DNA of 30,760 nucleotides from contig CAJKRY010000014.1 of assembly GCA_905202485.1 (NCBI GenBank), forward strand, positions 1-30,760. Reading direction: 5' to 3'. Source of the DNA: an uncultured Methanomassiliicoccus sp. (GTDB lineage: Archaea > Thermoplasmatota > Thermoplasmata > Methanomassiliicoccales > Methanomassiliicoccaceae). Numbering within the stretch: position 1 is the stretch's first letter; each line of letters opens with the position of its first letter. Below the pieces are notes generated by a model that ran no database searches, was not told where the DNA came from, and saw only the letters and a program-made list of their open reading frames with translations. The translations under genes and the position numbers were made by a program. Positions 1-8,761 of this stretch are shown piece after piece.

Positions 1-2894
1 CTCCTGAATGGTATGGACTGTTCGTATCGATGAGAGTTCCTGATCCTCCGTTTGCATTGTATGTTACATTATAGGATACAGGGATTCCCCCGCTGCTTGA
101 AGAGCTTAAATTGACAGAAACTGTAATATTTGCATCTTCTTTAGCATCCTGTTCAGTGATTATGACTTCCTTTGTTTCAGTCACATAACCGCTTTTGAAG
201 ACTTTGCATGAATACTTACCCGGAAGGAGCATGTATTTGCCGTCTTTTTCAGGTTTTATTTCTTTTCCGGCTTCATCAGTTATGACGATTGTTGCATTAT
301 TCCGTGAGACGTCAATAGTAACTGTTGATGCTTCTTTCCATTGAGCATAAAGTATCTTACCTGAATCAATGCTAATATTATCTCCAATACTGCAGGATGT
401 TCCTGATCCATTTGCAGCATCGTTCCATCCGACAAATGCATGTCCATCGTAATGGAACATGTTGTCTTCTACAGTAACGTTTCCATCTTCATCTGGAAAT
501 ACAGAGTATGTTTTACCTGAACCATCGTTTGAGTCATAGACTAAACCATCTTTCAATTCAACAGTTCTTGAAAGGGTTGTGTAGTGATATGATACAGGCT
601 GTGCATTAGTGTCTGTTGATAAAGTTTCAGATACATCATAAGTGATTACTCCACAATATGTTTCATTGGTGTTTGGAAGCAGACTATTATTAGATGTATT
701 CGTAGTAATATTAGTCCATGCATCATTTAGAGGACTGTAGTTCATATTGAGTTTTTTCCACGAATATGACGAAATTGTGATATCGAATATGTCTGGAATC
801 GTATTTGGATAACATATGTTTAATTTTGAACCGGTTGCTAATGTAATATGTTCGAGATAATTCTCCTGCTGAGATTCTTCATTATTAGTTACAATATACA
901 CAACAGATTTTGGAGCTTTTTCTGAATTGGCCTGTGCATCTTCTGGACTTATTTGAGTTGGAACATCTGCAAGTACAGGGTATCCATCATTGACTCCAAA
1001 AATATCAGGAGACCAAGGTATTCCAGATTGATTTTCATTAAGATTGTTGCTTCCACTCAATAATTTTAGATATTGCATATCATCATTGGAGAGCTTTGTT
1101 GCTCTATTGTCACTGGACTTATTTCCTATACTAACTAGATTACCCTCGAAGTAATAAGTATTGGTTAATGTTCCTGCATTATCCTCATATCCGAATATGC
1201 CACCACATTTTATTATTAAGCTTGGTGATGATGCAACAGCAATATTATAACAGCTTCTTATACTACAATGATTACACTTACCTGTAATCCCACCTAATGC
1301 AATGTCTAATGAGTTCTCATCAATATCATTTATGCTTTCTGTTGTAGATATATTAATTATTCCTATATTATAACTATTTATTAATTCTCCACCAGCCATA
1401 TCGTATCCAATTAAACCACCAAGATATAGCTTGACATATGGTGTTGAGATGTCATCATCCGCGTGATCGGTTGTATATGCTACGATTTTTCCAGAATTAT
1501 AGCAATTCTGTATATTTCCGCCATAATTAAGTCCAACAATCCCACCTATAGCACTACAGTTTTCTAAATATGGGTCGTCATTAATATCTGGCATGGTAGT
1601 GAGATTTGTTTTTACAGAGATATTTCCCAAATTATAACAACAAGAGATGGATGAAGATTTAAAATATCCAATTATACCACCAATGTATGTATTCAGCTCA
1701 TTTCTTGCATTCGAAATTATCTCGATATCACCTAGATTATATGTTGATATAAGTTCAACCCACATATCAGCATTTCCAATCACACCACCTACAAACATTG
1801 TTAGATCGCTGCAGTTCGCATTAGATTCTACTGAAATACTGCCTATGTTATATGAGTTCAATATATATAATCCATTAGTGAATCCAATAAGTCCACCAAT
1901 ATATGACGTTGTTATACCAGAAGTTGAAATTGATGTGATTGATCCTGAACTATAGCTATTGATTACCAATGCATCACTAACATAGCCACATAATCCACCA
2001 ATCTCGCAGTGATCATTATCAGAAATTTTATTGGAGATGCTGCCATTATTATAACAATCTATAACTTTAGCCGTGTTTTGACCAGATGTAGAGTCAATTT
2101 CTCCAACAATTCCACCAAGCTGATGTTCATCTGATGAAACGCTATTAGAAGAGTCAACAGTAATGTTTCCATTATTGGAACAATTAGTTACGGATGTACT
2201 ATTTTTAATGGATCCAACGATTCCACCAATTCGAATATAATTATCACCTGAGTTGATGCTATTTACACTCATATTTATAGAATTATGGCAGTGTATGATC
2301 GATCCACCATCTGCATGTCCACATATTCCACCTAGGCGAATATATCGATCCAAAGTTATCTCAATCTTTCCTGAAACTATAACATCATTCAATACACCAT
2401 TGCTGCTAATATATCCAAAAAGACCAACATATTCAGAATTATCATTTTCCGAAATAAACATTCCAGTGATCTGATTATTCTGACCATCGAATGTTCCGTC
2501 AAATTTGTGAATATATGTTCCGATCGGTACCCAACGATGAGCTGAAAGATCGATTTCGCCTGTGAGTTTAATTGTTTTACCAGAAAAATTATTTCCTTCG
2601 TTCACAAGCTTAGCAAGATATGCTAATTGTTTTGGATTTGAAATTGTATAAGGTAGGTTTGAGTCATGATCTTTATACCAAGAATCATCAAAGTCACTTA
2701 TCTCAGACCAATTTCCTTCAATTAAACTTGGATCTGCAACTTCATCAGATAAGACAGGGCTGTAGTTTCTTACACCCCCCCCCCGCTCCGGTTTTAGTAT
2801 CCAAACCGGACGAGGAAGAGTCCCCTGTGACTACTGTGAACACAGAAGCCACCATGACTAGTACCATAAGTACTGCTAAAATCTTAGTTTTCAT
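1..2894 (-). CDS. GLUG-repeat / InlB-type surface protein, 3' end outside window, out of frame at a G10 tract
   Basis: Translation from ATG 2894 gives a signal peptide (MKTKILAVLMVLVMVASVFT) and then a short Ser/Gly/Thr stretch. It enters ten G residues and stops 12 codons after them. Shifting frame at the G tract opens an uninterrupted frame from there to the window edge, more than 920 codons, which I checked triplet by triplet. That body starts VRNYSPVLSDEV and holds about 12 GLUG-type repeats (motif GGIVG...SYNxGxI). It then has a 'NDGYPVLADVP' closing segment, an InlB-type module (HYDGHAFVGWND) and, at the edge, a second one beginning YNANGGSGT. GLUG and InlB-like repeats are typical of secreted adhesin-like proteins of gut methanogens. 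GAGGAG lies 6 nt upstream of the ATG. The gene reads as OFF: nine or twelve Gs would join signal peptide and body, while ten do not. Decay or a homopolymer sequencing error are the alternatives. Confidence 0.85.
1160..2440 (-). repeat. GLUG-motif repeat array (about 12 divergent units)
   Basis: In the body frame, units of roughly 30-45 residues each begin with a GG(I/L)xG core and end near a (S/C)YNxG segment. Examples are IGGLIGFTNGLYILNSYNIG and IGGIIGYFKSSSISCCYNLG. The units are divergent at DNA level, so this is an old array and not a recent tandem expansion. Such repeats fold as a beta-solenoid-like stalk in secreted adhesins (family knowledge). Confidence 0.8.
2775..2784 (-). repeat. 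G10 homopolymer, candidate phase-variation switch
   Basis: Ten consecutive C on the plus strand, ten G in the coding sense, sit about 37 codons into the gene, directly after the signal peptide. It is the only disruption between start codon and a long intact body frame. With G10 translation terminates soon after the tract. With G9 the junction reads Ala-Gly-Gly-Gly-Val-Arg and continues into the body, and G12 does the same. Slipped-strand mispairing in such tracts is the established mechanism of contingency genes in bacteria. Confidence 0.8.
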
Positions 2895-2937
2895 AAGAGT
2901 CTCCTCTTTTAGTGTAATTCGGAGGATATGTTTGAGG

Positions 2938-2947
2938 TATATTTATA
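2938..2947 (-). promoter_or_regulatory. TATA box of the GLUG surface protein gene
   Basis: TATAAATATA on the minus strand lies about 45-50 nt upstream of ATG 2894. It predicts a start of transcription near 2915 and a leader of about 20 nt carrying the GAGGAG ribosome binding site. Confidence 0.6.
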
Positions 2948-2974
2948 CGATACTCCTCAATGATAAACCAGTTA

Positions 2975-3020
2975 GTAAAAAAACAAACGAAATCTAAAAA
3001 AGGAAAAAGAAAAAAAAGGA
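2975..3020 (-). terminator. U-rich archaeal terminator after the GlcD-like gene
   Basis: Immediately after the TAA of the upstream minus-strand gene, the transcript would read several successive U runs (T8, T5, T6, then T7). Archaeal RNA polymerase terminates at U tracts without needing a hairpin. This separates the GlcD-like gene from the surface protein gene that follows in the same direction. Confidence 0.6.
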
Positions 3021-3022
3021 GT

Positions 3023-4621
3023 TTAGTCCTTTTCTTGTTTTAACGGATCGTTTTTGTACTGCTCAAGCTTTGCTTTCTCGAGTTCTTCAAGATCGTAAGC
3101 TTCAGCTTTCTTCTCGAAGTTTTTGTCCTTTCCCATTATCTTTTTGAAAGCGGATAATGCAGACATGCCGAATCCAAGCATTTCAGGAGTCACAGAGAGT
3201 CCAAACCTGGTTTCCATTCCCAGGAGTTTTCCAGGGTTCATGATTTCTTCTGGATCGACAGCTTTCTTGATTCCGACTTCGATCTTATATCCTTCTCCGC
3301 GTACCTGAGACAGAGTAGATCCAAAGAAGAGTCCAAATCCGCCGAGCATACGACCGCCGTTTGCCTTAGCAAGTTCTCCGCACTGATAGTCAAAGGAAAG
3401 TGAGGATACGCTCTTGCTCATTGATTCTGAGTTGTAAACGTAGTAAGGCATGAACATCACAGTGTTGCGGTCTGCCATAATTCCGATGATTGCACCCTCC
3501 ATTTTCATAGAGTCCATCAGTTCATAGACGTCCTTGGTCATCTTTGCAAATGAGTGGACAGGAACGATGACTTCACCGGGAACTGAACCGAGACCGACTT
3601 TGCGGCATCTGAATTCATAGCAGCGCTCTTCCCATTCATGTTCTCCGACTTCTGGGGCTTCTTTCTTACCGCCGTTCCTCTCCATGATTTCATCAAGGAC
3701 TGTCTCCTCATAATCAACGACGGCCTTGTATCCTTCCAGTGCAACCAGAATGATTGATCCGAACTCGTGGTCGGTGATGCCGGCCCTGTTCTGCATCTTG
3801 AAGTGGTTGGCGTCAGAGAAACCGATATGGAGCACGGTAAGCCTGCTGTGAGAAATCTCGCAGAGGGCTCCTTCTGCCTTGTCTAAACTTTCAAATGAGT
3901 ACGCAATCGGTCTGAGAACTTCCGGTCTTGGTGTGAGTTTGAAGGTGATTTCACAAATGACACCGAGGGTACCTTCTGCTCCCACAAAGAGGTGGTTAAG
4001 GTTGTATCCAGACATGTTGTCTGATACTCTCTCAAATCCGGTTGTAACAATGCTTCCGTCGGGGATTACAACTTTCATGCTTCTGATGTTGTCCCTGGCA
4101 GAGCCGTATTTGTAATTTGCAATACCGATCCCTGATGTTGAAGTCCAGCCACCGATTGTAGCGGACGGGAAGCTGCTTGGATATGATCCCAGAAGGAAGC
4201 CTGCCTCCCAGGCTGCATCATATACCTGCTTCCATGAGCAGCCGGCCTGAGCCGTGATGGTCATGTTTGTTTCATCAATGGAGACAATTTTGCTCATGCC
4301 TCCCAGCATGTCGATGAGAATTCCTCCAAAAGCAGGTGTAGATCCAGCTAATCCCCAGGTGGATGCACCGCGAGGAGTAATTGGAATACCTTCTTCAGCA
4401 GCAATCTTGACAACAGCGGCAACGTCCTCAATGGATTTGGGGCGTACAACTATGTCTGGAATCACTTTAAATGCTACCTGGGCCTCTTTAGGTAAAGGTG
4501 CCATATCATGGCTGTACAGCAATCTTTCCATCTTGCTGATCGTTACATTGTCCTTCCCTATAGCTTCATTCAATTTTTCAAGTACAGAACTGTCCTCATA
4601 TGAATCCTCGGTGGCGCTCAT
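3023..4621 (-). CDS. FAD-linked oxidase, GlcD / D-lactate dehydrogenase type
   Basis: 532 residues. The N-terminal half is an FAD_binding_4 (PCMH) domain: VRPKSIEDVAAVVKIAAEEG around residues 60-80, then the FAD-pyrophosphate region 'ITPRGAS' and 'PSATIGGWTSTSGIG', followed by 'KYGSARDNIRSMKVVIPDG'. The C-terminal half is an FAD-oxidase_C domain ending at the family hallmark 'VDPEEIMNPGKLLG'. About 50 further lysine/glutamate-rich residues make it longer than the usual 460. Family members oxidise 2-hydroxyacids such as glycolate or D-lactate, often passing electrons to an HdrD-like iron-sulfur partner. No such partner is adjacent here, so the substrate and acceptor are unknown. The start is supported by GGAGG 6-7 nt upstream of the ATG. 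Confidence 0.85.
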   Translation of the reverse strand: MSATEDSYEDSSVLEKLNEAIGKDNVTISKMERLLYSHDMAPLPKEAQVAFKVIPDIVVRPKSIEDVAAVVKIAAEEGIPITPRGASTWGLAGSTPAFGGILIDMLGGMSKIVSIDETNMTITAQAGCSWKQVYDAAWEAGFLLGSYPSSFPSATIGGWTSTSGIGIANYKYGSARDNIRSMKVVIPDGSIVTTGFERVSDNMSGYNLNHLFVGAEGTLGVICEITFKLTPRPEVLRPIAYSFESLDKAEGALCEISHSRLTVLHIGFSDANHFKMQNRAGITDHEFGSIILVALEGYKAVVDYEETVLDEIMERNGGKKEAPEVGEHEWEERCYEFRCRKVGLGSVPGEVIVPVHSFAKMTKDVYELMDSMKMEGAIIGIMADRNTVMFMPYYVYNSESMSKSVSSLSFDYQCGELAKANGGRMLGGFGLFFGSTLSQVRGEGYKIEVGIKKAVDPEEIMNPGKLLGMETRFGLSVTPEMLGFGMSALSAFKKIMGKDKNFEKKAEAYDLEELEKAKLEQYKNDPLKQEKD

Positions 4622-4660
4622 TCTTTGCCTCCATGATAAGTAATGCTAAGCAGACATTCA

Positions 4661-4671
4661 TTTAAAATATA
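4661..4671 (-). promoter_or_regulatory. TATA box of the GlcD-like gene
   Basis: The minus strand reads CTTATATTTTAAATG about 45 nt upstream of ATG 4621. Transcription would begin near 4640 and leave a short leader containing TGGAGGC. Confidence 0.5.
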
Positions 4672-4731
4672 AGAAGTCTACCATCAAAAATGATTGTCTG
4701 AATAGCCTAAAGATAATTATGAAACTACCAT

Positions 4732-4741
4732 AATAAATATA
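4732..4741 (+). promoter_or_regulatory. TATA box of candidate structured RNA
   Basis: AATAAATATA on the plus strand ends 19 nt before a sharp switch from AT-rich sequence to the GC-rich segment that begins GGGCCCGGGAG at 4760. The centre-to-start distance of about 25 nt is the normal archaeal TATA-to-TSS spacing. Confidence 0.5.
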
Positions 4742-4759
4742 TTCTACTATTTGAAAATT

Positions 4760-4976
4760 GGGCCCGGGAGTTCCTCCATGACTTTCGATGTTTACCCGAC
4801 AACCACCCCGCAACGGGTTCATCGAATTTCACTATTGCATCACACGGCCGTCAACACGGATTGTCGGCTGAGCAACAGCGATGTCTGGAATTGCTTGATT
4901 GAGTCTCTGACAGAATCGTACAGTCCAGTGCAAGGGTTCACTTCCCAGGCAGTAATATGTTTGGCAACAAACTGTA
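4760..4976 (+). ncRNA. Candidate undescribed structured RNA, about 215 nt
   Basis: This GC-rich island lies in an otherwise AT-rich intergenic region. It folds by eye into a closed multi-branched RNA. The terminal helix is 4762-4770 with 4942-4950 (one mismatch). A 7-bp stem TTCGATG/CATCGAA (4784-4790/4820-4826) encloses a CCCG-CAA-CGGG hairpin. A stem GCCG/CGGC (4847-4850/4865-4868) has further CAA/TTG pairs inside. A stem AGCAACAG/CTG-GAA-TTGCT (4871-4878/4885-4895) follows. A 3' hairpin GTTTG-GCAA-CAAAC (4959-4972) has a GNRA tetraloop. A TATA box sits at the right distance upstream and T-rich sequence follows. I could not match it to RNase P RNA (no GAGGAAAGTC core), SRP RNA (no helix 8 GGAA core), tRNA or a known riboswitch. 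A 66-codon plus-strand ORF (ATG at 4779) runs through it but shows no codon bias or recognisable domain. Confidence 0.55.
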
Positions 4977-4977
4977 C

Positions 4978-5436
4978 TTAATGCTTTTCCAATTTATTGA
5001 TGATGGTTTTACAGGTAAGCACTTCAGTTTTGCTGCATCCGGGAAGTTCGATGTTTAGGACTTCATTCTCGTCTGAAACTAAATACAAATGAGAATAGCA
5101 GCCGCAGTCAGAGCTTCCAAATCCTCTCACGGGGTTCTGCGAGCTTGCAGTATCTTTAACCATCTGGCTGAGAAAACATTCCATTTCCTTGTTGTCCGTC
5201 AGATAGATCACTGCTTTTCTGTCTGTGGCCTTCTCCAAGAGATAATCGATATGCCATCTTTCAGTCTGACATCCGCATAAGTGCCTCTTTACTCTGGCAA
5301 ACACTCCGCCCATGCCGGAACCGACATAAACATACCTGCCTGGAAGAAACGAATATCTCCCCAGTTTCCCTATTTCAGCTTCAACTGCTGAAGGAATAGT
5401 AAAAAAGAGGAGATAGACTCCTTTTGGTTTTGACAT
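4978..5436 (-). CDS. DUF123 (GIY-YIG-like) domain protein
   Basis: 152 residues. The N-terminus KGVYLLFFTIP, the 'GRYVYVGSGMGG' turn and 'RVKRHLCGCQTERWHIDYLL' match DUF123, a small archaeal/bacterial family related to GIY-YIG nucleases and sometimes fused to endonuclease III. A later 'SSDCGCYSHLYLV' is also typical. A nucleic-acid role is assumed for the family but not established. It is translationally coupled to the upstream flavoprotein: its ATG overlaps that gene's TAA as TAATG. Its 3' end lies directly beside the 3' end of the convergent candidate RNA. Confidence 0.8.
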   Translation of the reverse strand: MSKPKGVYLLFFTIPSAVEAEIGKLGRYSFLPGRYVYVGSGMGGVFARVKRHLCGCQTERWHIDYLLEKATDRKAVIYLTDNKEMECFLSQMVKDTASSQNPVRGFGSSDCGCYSHLYLVSDENEVLNIELPGCSKTEVLTCKTIINKLEKH

Positions 5437-5993
5437 TACTTCAGTTTAGCAGCTAAGTCTGCTACCCTTTCTCCGAGCGCTTTAGCAGCGGCCAGAGCTT
5501 TTTCTTCTGTTGCGGCTGCCCCCAGTTCTCTGGACATAGACTCGGCAAAGGCATTCGGCGGCAGATACATGCCGTAAAGCGTCAAAGCTTCCATCATCGC
5601 TACGGCAGTAAAGTCATGCCCAGCGCGTCCTCCTACTGTAATGACCCCTCCAACTTTGCCTGCCAGCTTACCGCCTGACTTTAACAGATAGTAATTGCGG
5701 TCTAAGAAGGCCTTGGCCTGTGCGGTATACATTCCAAAGTATACTGGAGATGCCACGATGATAGCGTCGGCGCTTTCCAGAATAGGATATATTTCCTGCA
5801 TGTCATCATTGTTGATGCATTTTCCAGAAGCTCCGCACTTAGGGCAGGCATTGCAGCCCTTGATGTTCTTCCCAGCTAAACTAATAAAAACAGTCTCGGC
5901 ACCCTTTGCCTCAGCACCTTTCAATGCTTCATTGATGAGAATTTCCGAGTTTCCCCCTTTTCTAGGGCTACAGCTAACACCCACGACTTTCAT
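5436..5993 (-). CDS. Iron-sulfur flavoprotein (NADPH-dependent FMN reductase family)
   Basis: 185 residues with a flavodoxin-like fold. 'GVSCSPRKGGNSEILINEAL' at residues 4-23 is the FMN phosphate loop. 'CNACPKCGASGKC' at about residues 47-59 is the compact cysteine motif of archaeal iron-sulfur flavoproteins, which ligates a [4Fe-4S] cluster. 'ASPVYFGMYTAQAKAFLDR' is the second flavin-contacting segment. Such proteins move electrons between ferredoxin, oxygen or peroxide and other carriers in anaerobes. The gene is cotranscribed with the DUF123 gene and lies 50 bp downstream of mmp7. A T/A-rich stretch (CTTTTTATTTG on the minus strand, near 6033) could be its own TATA box. Confidence 0.85.
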   Translation of the reverse strand: MKVVGVSCSPRKGGNSEILINEALKGAEAKGAETVFISLAGKNIKGCNACPKCGASGKCINNDDMQEIYPILESADAIIVASPVYFGMYTAQAKAFLDRNYYLLKSGGKLAGKVGGVITVGGRAGHDFTAVAMMEALTLYGMYLPPNAFAESMSRELGAAATEEKALAAAKALGERVADLAAKLK

Positions 5994-6043
5994 AATACAT
6001 GATTGATTTTGCTAGAGAAATAACCTTGCTTCAAATAAAAAGA

Positions 6044-6973
6044 TCAGGAAGATGAAGACGCCTTATCTTCATCGTTCACTTCTGAAGTCGTTTTGATCTT
6101 TATGAGAATGCTGCCTCCCAGACTGGATTCGGAGATTTCAGCTACATCGCCGAGGCGGTGGCCGTAGACTTCAATGTCAGCAATAGTGTCTTTCCATTCT
6201 TCATAGGGAATCTTCACTCTCAAACCATCAAGATGCAGCACTACCGGAGCCGGACGAAGGCATTCTTTGATCGGCTCAAGCTCGTCAATTCTACTTTTGA
6301 TTTCTGCCGGGTGGATGAACAGCGGATCCTCATCCAATTCAGCACGCTTGTCGTGAATGATCTTCTCAATCGCTTCAGAAGTTTCCTGCAGCTTGAGAAT
6401 CTCCTCCTCGCGCCTCATTCTTTCCACCTTGCGGCCCACTCCGCATACTACCGCTTCGCAGGGAAGATCCTGCACCTCCGGACCGCATACTACCGCTACA
6501 GGAATTTCCAGTTCTTCAAAGAGCTTTGTTTTATGGTTTACAATGCAGTCTTTAAAGTTCCCCAGCACAAAGACGGCGGCGTCATACTCTTCAACAAGAC
6601 GGCGCTCGTCTGCCAGAATCTGCGAAGATCTTCTGCCTCTGCCTCTGGCCAGACCCATTACGACGGTGATTGCTCCCAGCCTTCTCAGCTGCTCAGCGAT
6701 GTCACAGGTCGGGTGGGGCATATGGTGCCTTCCTAACGTTGGTGCGACTACAGCTATCTCAGTGCCTGCAAGAGGAACAGATGATAACTTTCCGCCCAGT
6801 TCCGCCGTCTTCTGCTCAATGATCTCATGCTCCTCTTCGGGAACAGCCATGGTGACGACGATCTGCACCTGGATCTTTGTTTTCTGAATGACGAATCCGC
6901 CGACATCCTCAATCAGCTCATAGAGCTCATTGATTCTGTAGACTCCGCCGTCATACATCAGGACTTCATACAT
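6044..6973 (-). CDS. mmp7: Methanogenesis marker protein 7
   Basis: Starting at ATG 6973 the protein begins MYEVLMYDGGVYRINELYEL, the family N-terminus, followed by ELIEDVGGF. Later landmarks are 'APTLGRHHMPHPTCDIAEQL' and the Cys-rich 'VVCGPEVQDLPCEAVVCGVG', with a Ser-rich tail. An ATG at 7048 would add 25 residues that overlap mmp17 and do not belong to the family. GGAGG lies 9 nt upstream of 6973, so I use that start. Mmp7 was reported as a subunit of the MCR activation complex. Its cysteines are candidate ligands for the unusual iron-sulfur clusters of that complex, but I cannot assign them. It is the last gene of the mmp operon, one base after the mmp17 stop. Confidence 0.9.
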   Translation of the reverse strand: MYEVLMYDGGVYRINELYELIEDVGGFVIQKTKIQVQIVVTMAVPEEEHEIIEQKTAELGGKLSSVPLAGTEIAVVAPTLGRHHMPHPTCDIAEQLRRLGAITVVMGLARGRGRRSSQILADERRLVEEYDAAVFVLGNFKDCIVNHKTKLFEELEIPVAVVCGPEVQDLPCEAVVCGVGRKVERMRREEEILKLQETSEAIEKIIHDKRAELDEDPLFIHPAEIKSRIDELEPIKECLRPAPVVLHLDGLRVKIPYEEWKDTIADIEVYGHRLGDVAEISESSLGGSILIKIKTTSEVNDEDKASSSS

Positions 6974-6974
6974 T

Positions 6975-7529
6975 TCACTCAGCCTCCGCGTTTCTGGTAA
7001 GCTCGTGAACTTTGCGGGCGGTTTCCAGCCACGCATCTTCCATATCATGCTCTGTACCGACTACCGTCATGACCTCGTCATCTACGATATTGTAGCGGAC
7101 TTTGAATCCTTCCGGAAACACCCTCCAGATGGCATCAAGAAGCAGAGTCTTCAGCTCTTCTCCCGGATCGAGCTGCATCGGTGCGATGTCTGAAGCTTTG
7201 GCACCGTGAATGGTTATCTCAAATCTTGTCAGCTGTTTGACCCTTTCTTTGCTGTATACCTGCCACAGCTTTGTCAGCAGGGCCGGGGCCCATTCTTCAT
7301 CGGTGATGGTTATCTGCACACCCTGCGGGCTGTCATCCACCTGAGCCATGTCTGAGATGTGTATGGCTGACCTGGCCTTTCCCATCTTGAGCGAGATGAT
7401 AAAGTAAGGCTCGTCAATTTTGGAAATTATGTTGAAAGATTTGACTGCCCTGCTTATGCCCAGATCTTTCAACGTCTGACGAAAGATCGTGTCAAAGTTG
7501 TTGAATGCAAAATCTTCGCCTTCTGCCAT
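6975..7529 (-). CDS. mmp17: Methanogenesis marker protein 17
   Basis: 184 residues. The central 'VQITITDEEWAPALLTKLW' and 'RFEITIHGAKASDIAPMQLD' and the C-terminal 'FKVRYNIVDDEVMTVVGTEH' match methanogenesis marker 17. It is found only in methanogens and relatives with MCR and was reported in the ATP-dependent MCR activation complex with McrC, Mmp3, Mmp7 and component A2. Its ATG shares a base with the mmp15 stop (TGATG), so translation is coupled. No membrane segment or signal peptide is visible. Confidence 0.9.
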   Translation of the reverse strand: MAEGEDFAFNNFDTIFRQTLKDLGISRAVKSFNIISKIDEPYFIISLKMGKARSAIHISDMAQVDDSPQGVQITITDEEWAPALLTKLWQVYSKERVKQLTRFEITIHGAKASDIAPMQLDPGEELKTLLLDAIWRVFPEGFKVRYNIVDDEVMTVVGTEHDMEDAWLETARKVHELTRNAEAE

Positions 7530-8761
7530 CAGATACCCTCTAAGAAACCAGAAGCAAGAAGCCCTGCGCCGGCTGCCCCGATATACTGGGAATTAGGCGG
7601 AATAATCGGATGGCTGCCGACCATGTCGCCTACAGCTTTTACAAGGCCGCTGATCAGTGATGTTCCTCCTACCTGAATGATAGGCTGTCTGACATCTATT
7701 TCCTGCAGCTGCTGCTCATAAACCTGCTCAGCCACCGAGTGGCATGCTGCAGCCGCCACATCTTCCACGGTATTTCCAGAAGCCAGTGAGGTAACTAAGT
7801 CTTGAATACCAAATATAGAACAATAAGAGTTCATGTTGACGTTTCTCCAGTCTCCCTTGTCAGCTAGAGCTCCTAAGTCATTGATATCGACCCTTAGACG
7901 CTTGGACACCATTTCCATGAATCTGCCGGATGCTCCTGCACAGATTCCGCCCATCGTGAAGTTGTCTGGAATACCGTCTCTGACCGTAATGGCTTTGTTG
8001 TCCATTCCGCCGATGTCGATAATAGTGGCCTCTCCTTTCTGATGATCTGCCAGCCACACTGCGCCTTTGGAGTTGACTGTAAGCTCTTCCTGAATCAGAT
8101 TGGCGTCTAACTTCCTGCCGATGAGGAAACGTCCGTATCCTGTTACGCCGATTCCTTCGAGCTGCTCCTGTTTAACTCCCGCTTCATCCATGGCATTGTT
8201 GAGAACTTCCATAGCTGTGCCGAACACTTCACCAGTAGGCATCCATGCTTTACCGATGATTTGATTGTCTCTAATGATCATTGCTTTAGTGGTAGAAGAG
8301 CCTGAATCAATACCGGCTGTCAGTCCGACCTGTCTCTCTCTGGCAAGCAGTTCTTTCTTTTCCACGATGGTGACTAAGGCTTCCATCCTCGTCAAGAGCT
8401 GAGCGGATTTCATCCTCTCAGTAAATGAATAAGTAACGACAGGCAGTTTGGTATGCTCCTGAATGTATTTTCTAACTTCATTTCTCACCAGAGCACCTTC
8501 GGCGCATCTGAAGCATGAAGAGATAAAGACCGCGTCTGCATCATAATGTCCGTCCGCCAATGCCTTAGCTCTGGCAATCATCAGCTTCAGCTGTGGTGAA
8601 GCTGGATCAAATCCAAACTCATCCACTGCTGTGGCAATATCGTCGTATGCTACATCCGGGTACACCATTTTCCCGCCGACTGTCTCAGCGGCATGCTCAA
8701 TCTCAGACTGTACTCCAGAGTACTCTGTTCCGCACGATAACTGTGCTATTTTAATTGCCAT
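7529..8761 (-). CDS. mmp15: Methanogenesis marker protein 15, ASKHA-type ATPase
   Basis: 410 residues. The C-terminal two thirds is a BadF/BadG/HgdC-type ATPase. 'GIDSGSSTTKAMI' at about residues 149-161 is the first phosphate loop. 'IDIGGMDNKAI' is the second phosphate loop, 'CAGASGRFMEMV' carries the cluster-type cysteine of 2-hydroxyacyl-CoA dehydratase activators, and 'QVGGTSLISG' is the adenosine motif. The roughly 140-residue N-terminal extension with 'SSCFRCAEGALVRNE' is characteristic of marker 15. By analogy it may couple ATP hydrolysis to low-potential electron transfer, but its partner is not established. It overlaps mmp5 by 11 bp. Confidence 0.92.
   Translation of the reverse strand: MAIKIAQLSCGTEYSGVQSEIEHAAETVGGKMVYPDVAYDDIATAVDEFGFDPASPQLKLMIARAKALADGHYDADAVFISSCFRCAEGALVRNEVRKYIQEHTKLPVVTYSFTERMKSAQLLTRMEALVTIVEKKELLARERQVGLTAGIDSGSSTTKAMIIRDNQIIGKAWMPTGEVFGTAMEVLNNAMDEAGVKQEQLEGIGVTGYGRFLIGRKLDANLIQEELTVNSKGAVWLADHQKGEATIIDIGGMDNKAITVRDGIPDNFTMGGICAGASGRFMEMVSKRLRVDINDLGALADKGDWRNVNMNSYCSIFGIQDLVTSLASGNTVEDVAAAACHSVAEQVYEQQLQEIDVRQPIIQVGGTSLISGLVKAVGDMVGSHPIIPPNSQYIGAAGAGLLASGFLEGI

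Noticed and set aside
2620..2997. Plus-strand ORF opposite the signal peptide and G tract
   Set aside because: It is antisense to the surface protein gene and has no recognisable features.
4760..4976. RNase P RNA or SRP RNA
   Set aside because: The conserved GAGGAAAGTC and paired core of RNase P and the GGAA-capped helix 8 of SRP RNA are absent on both strands.
4751..4980. Plus-strand ORF of about 66-76 codons across the GC-rich island
   Set aside because: No family resemblance, no codon bias, and the same bases form a closed set of helices, so an RNA gene is the better reading. Not fully excluded.
6974..7048. 25-residue N-terminal extension of mmp7
   Set aside because: It overlaps mmp17, while ATG 6973 has a good GGAGG and matches the family start.
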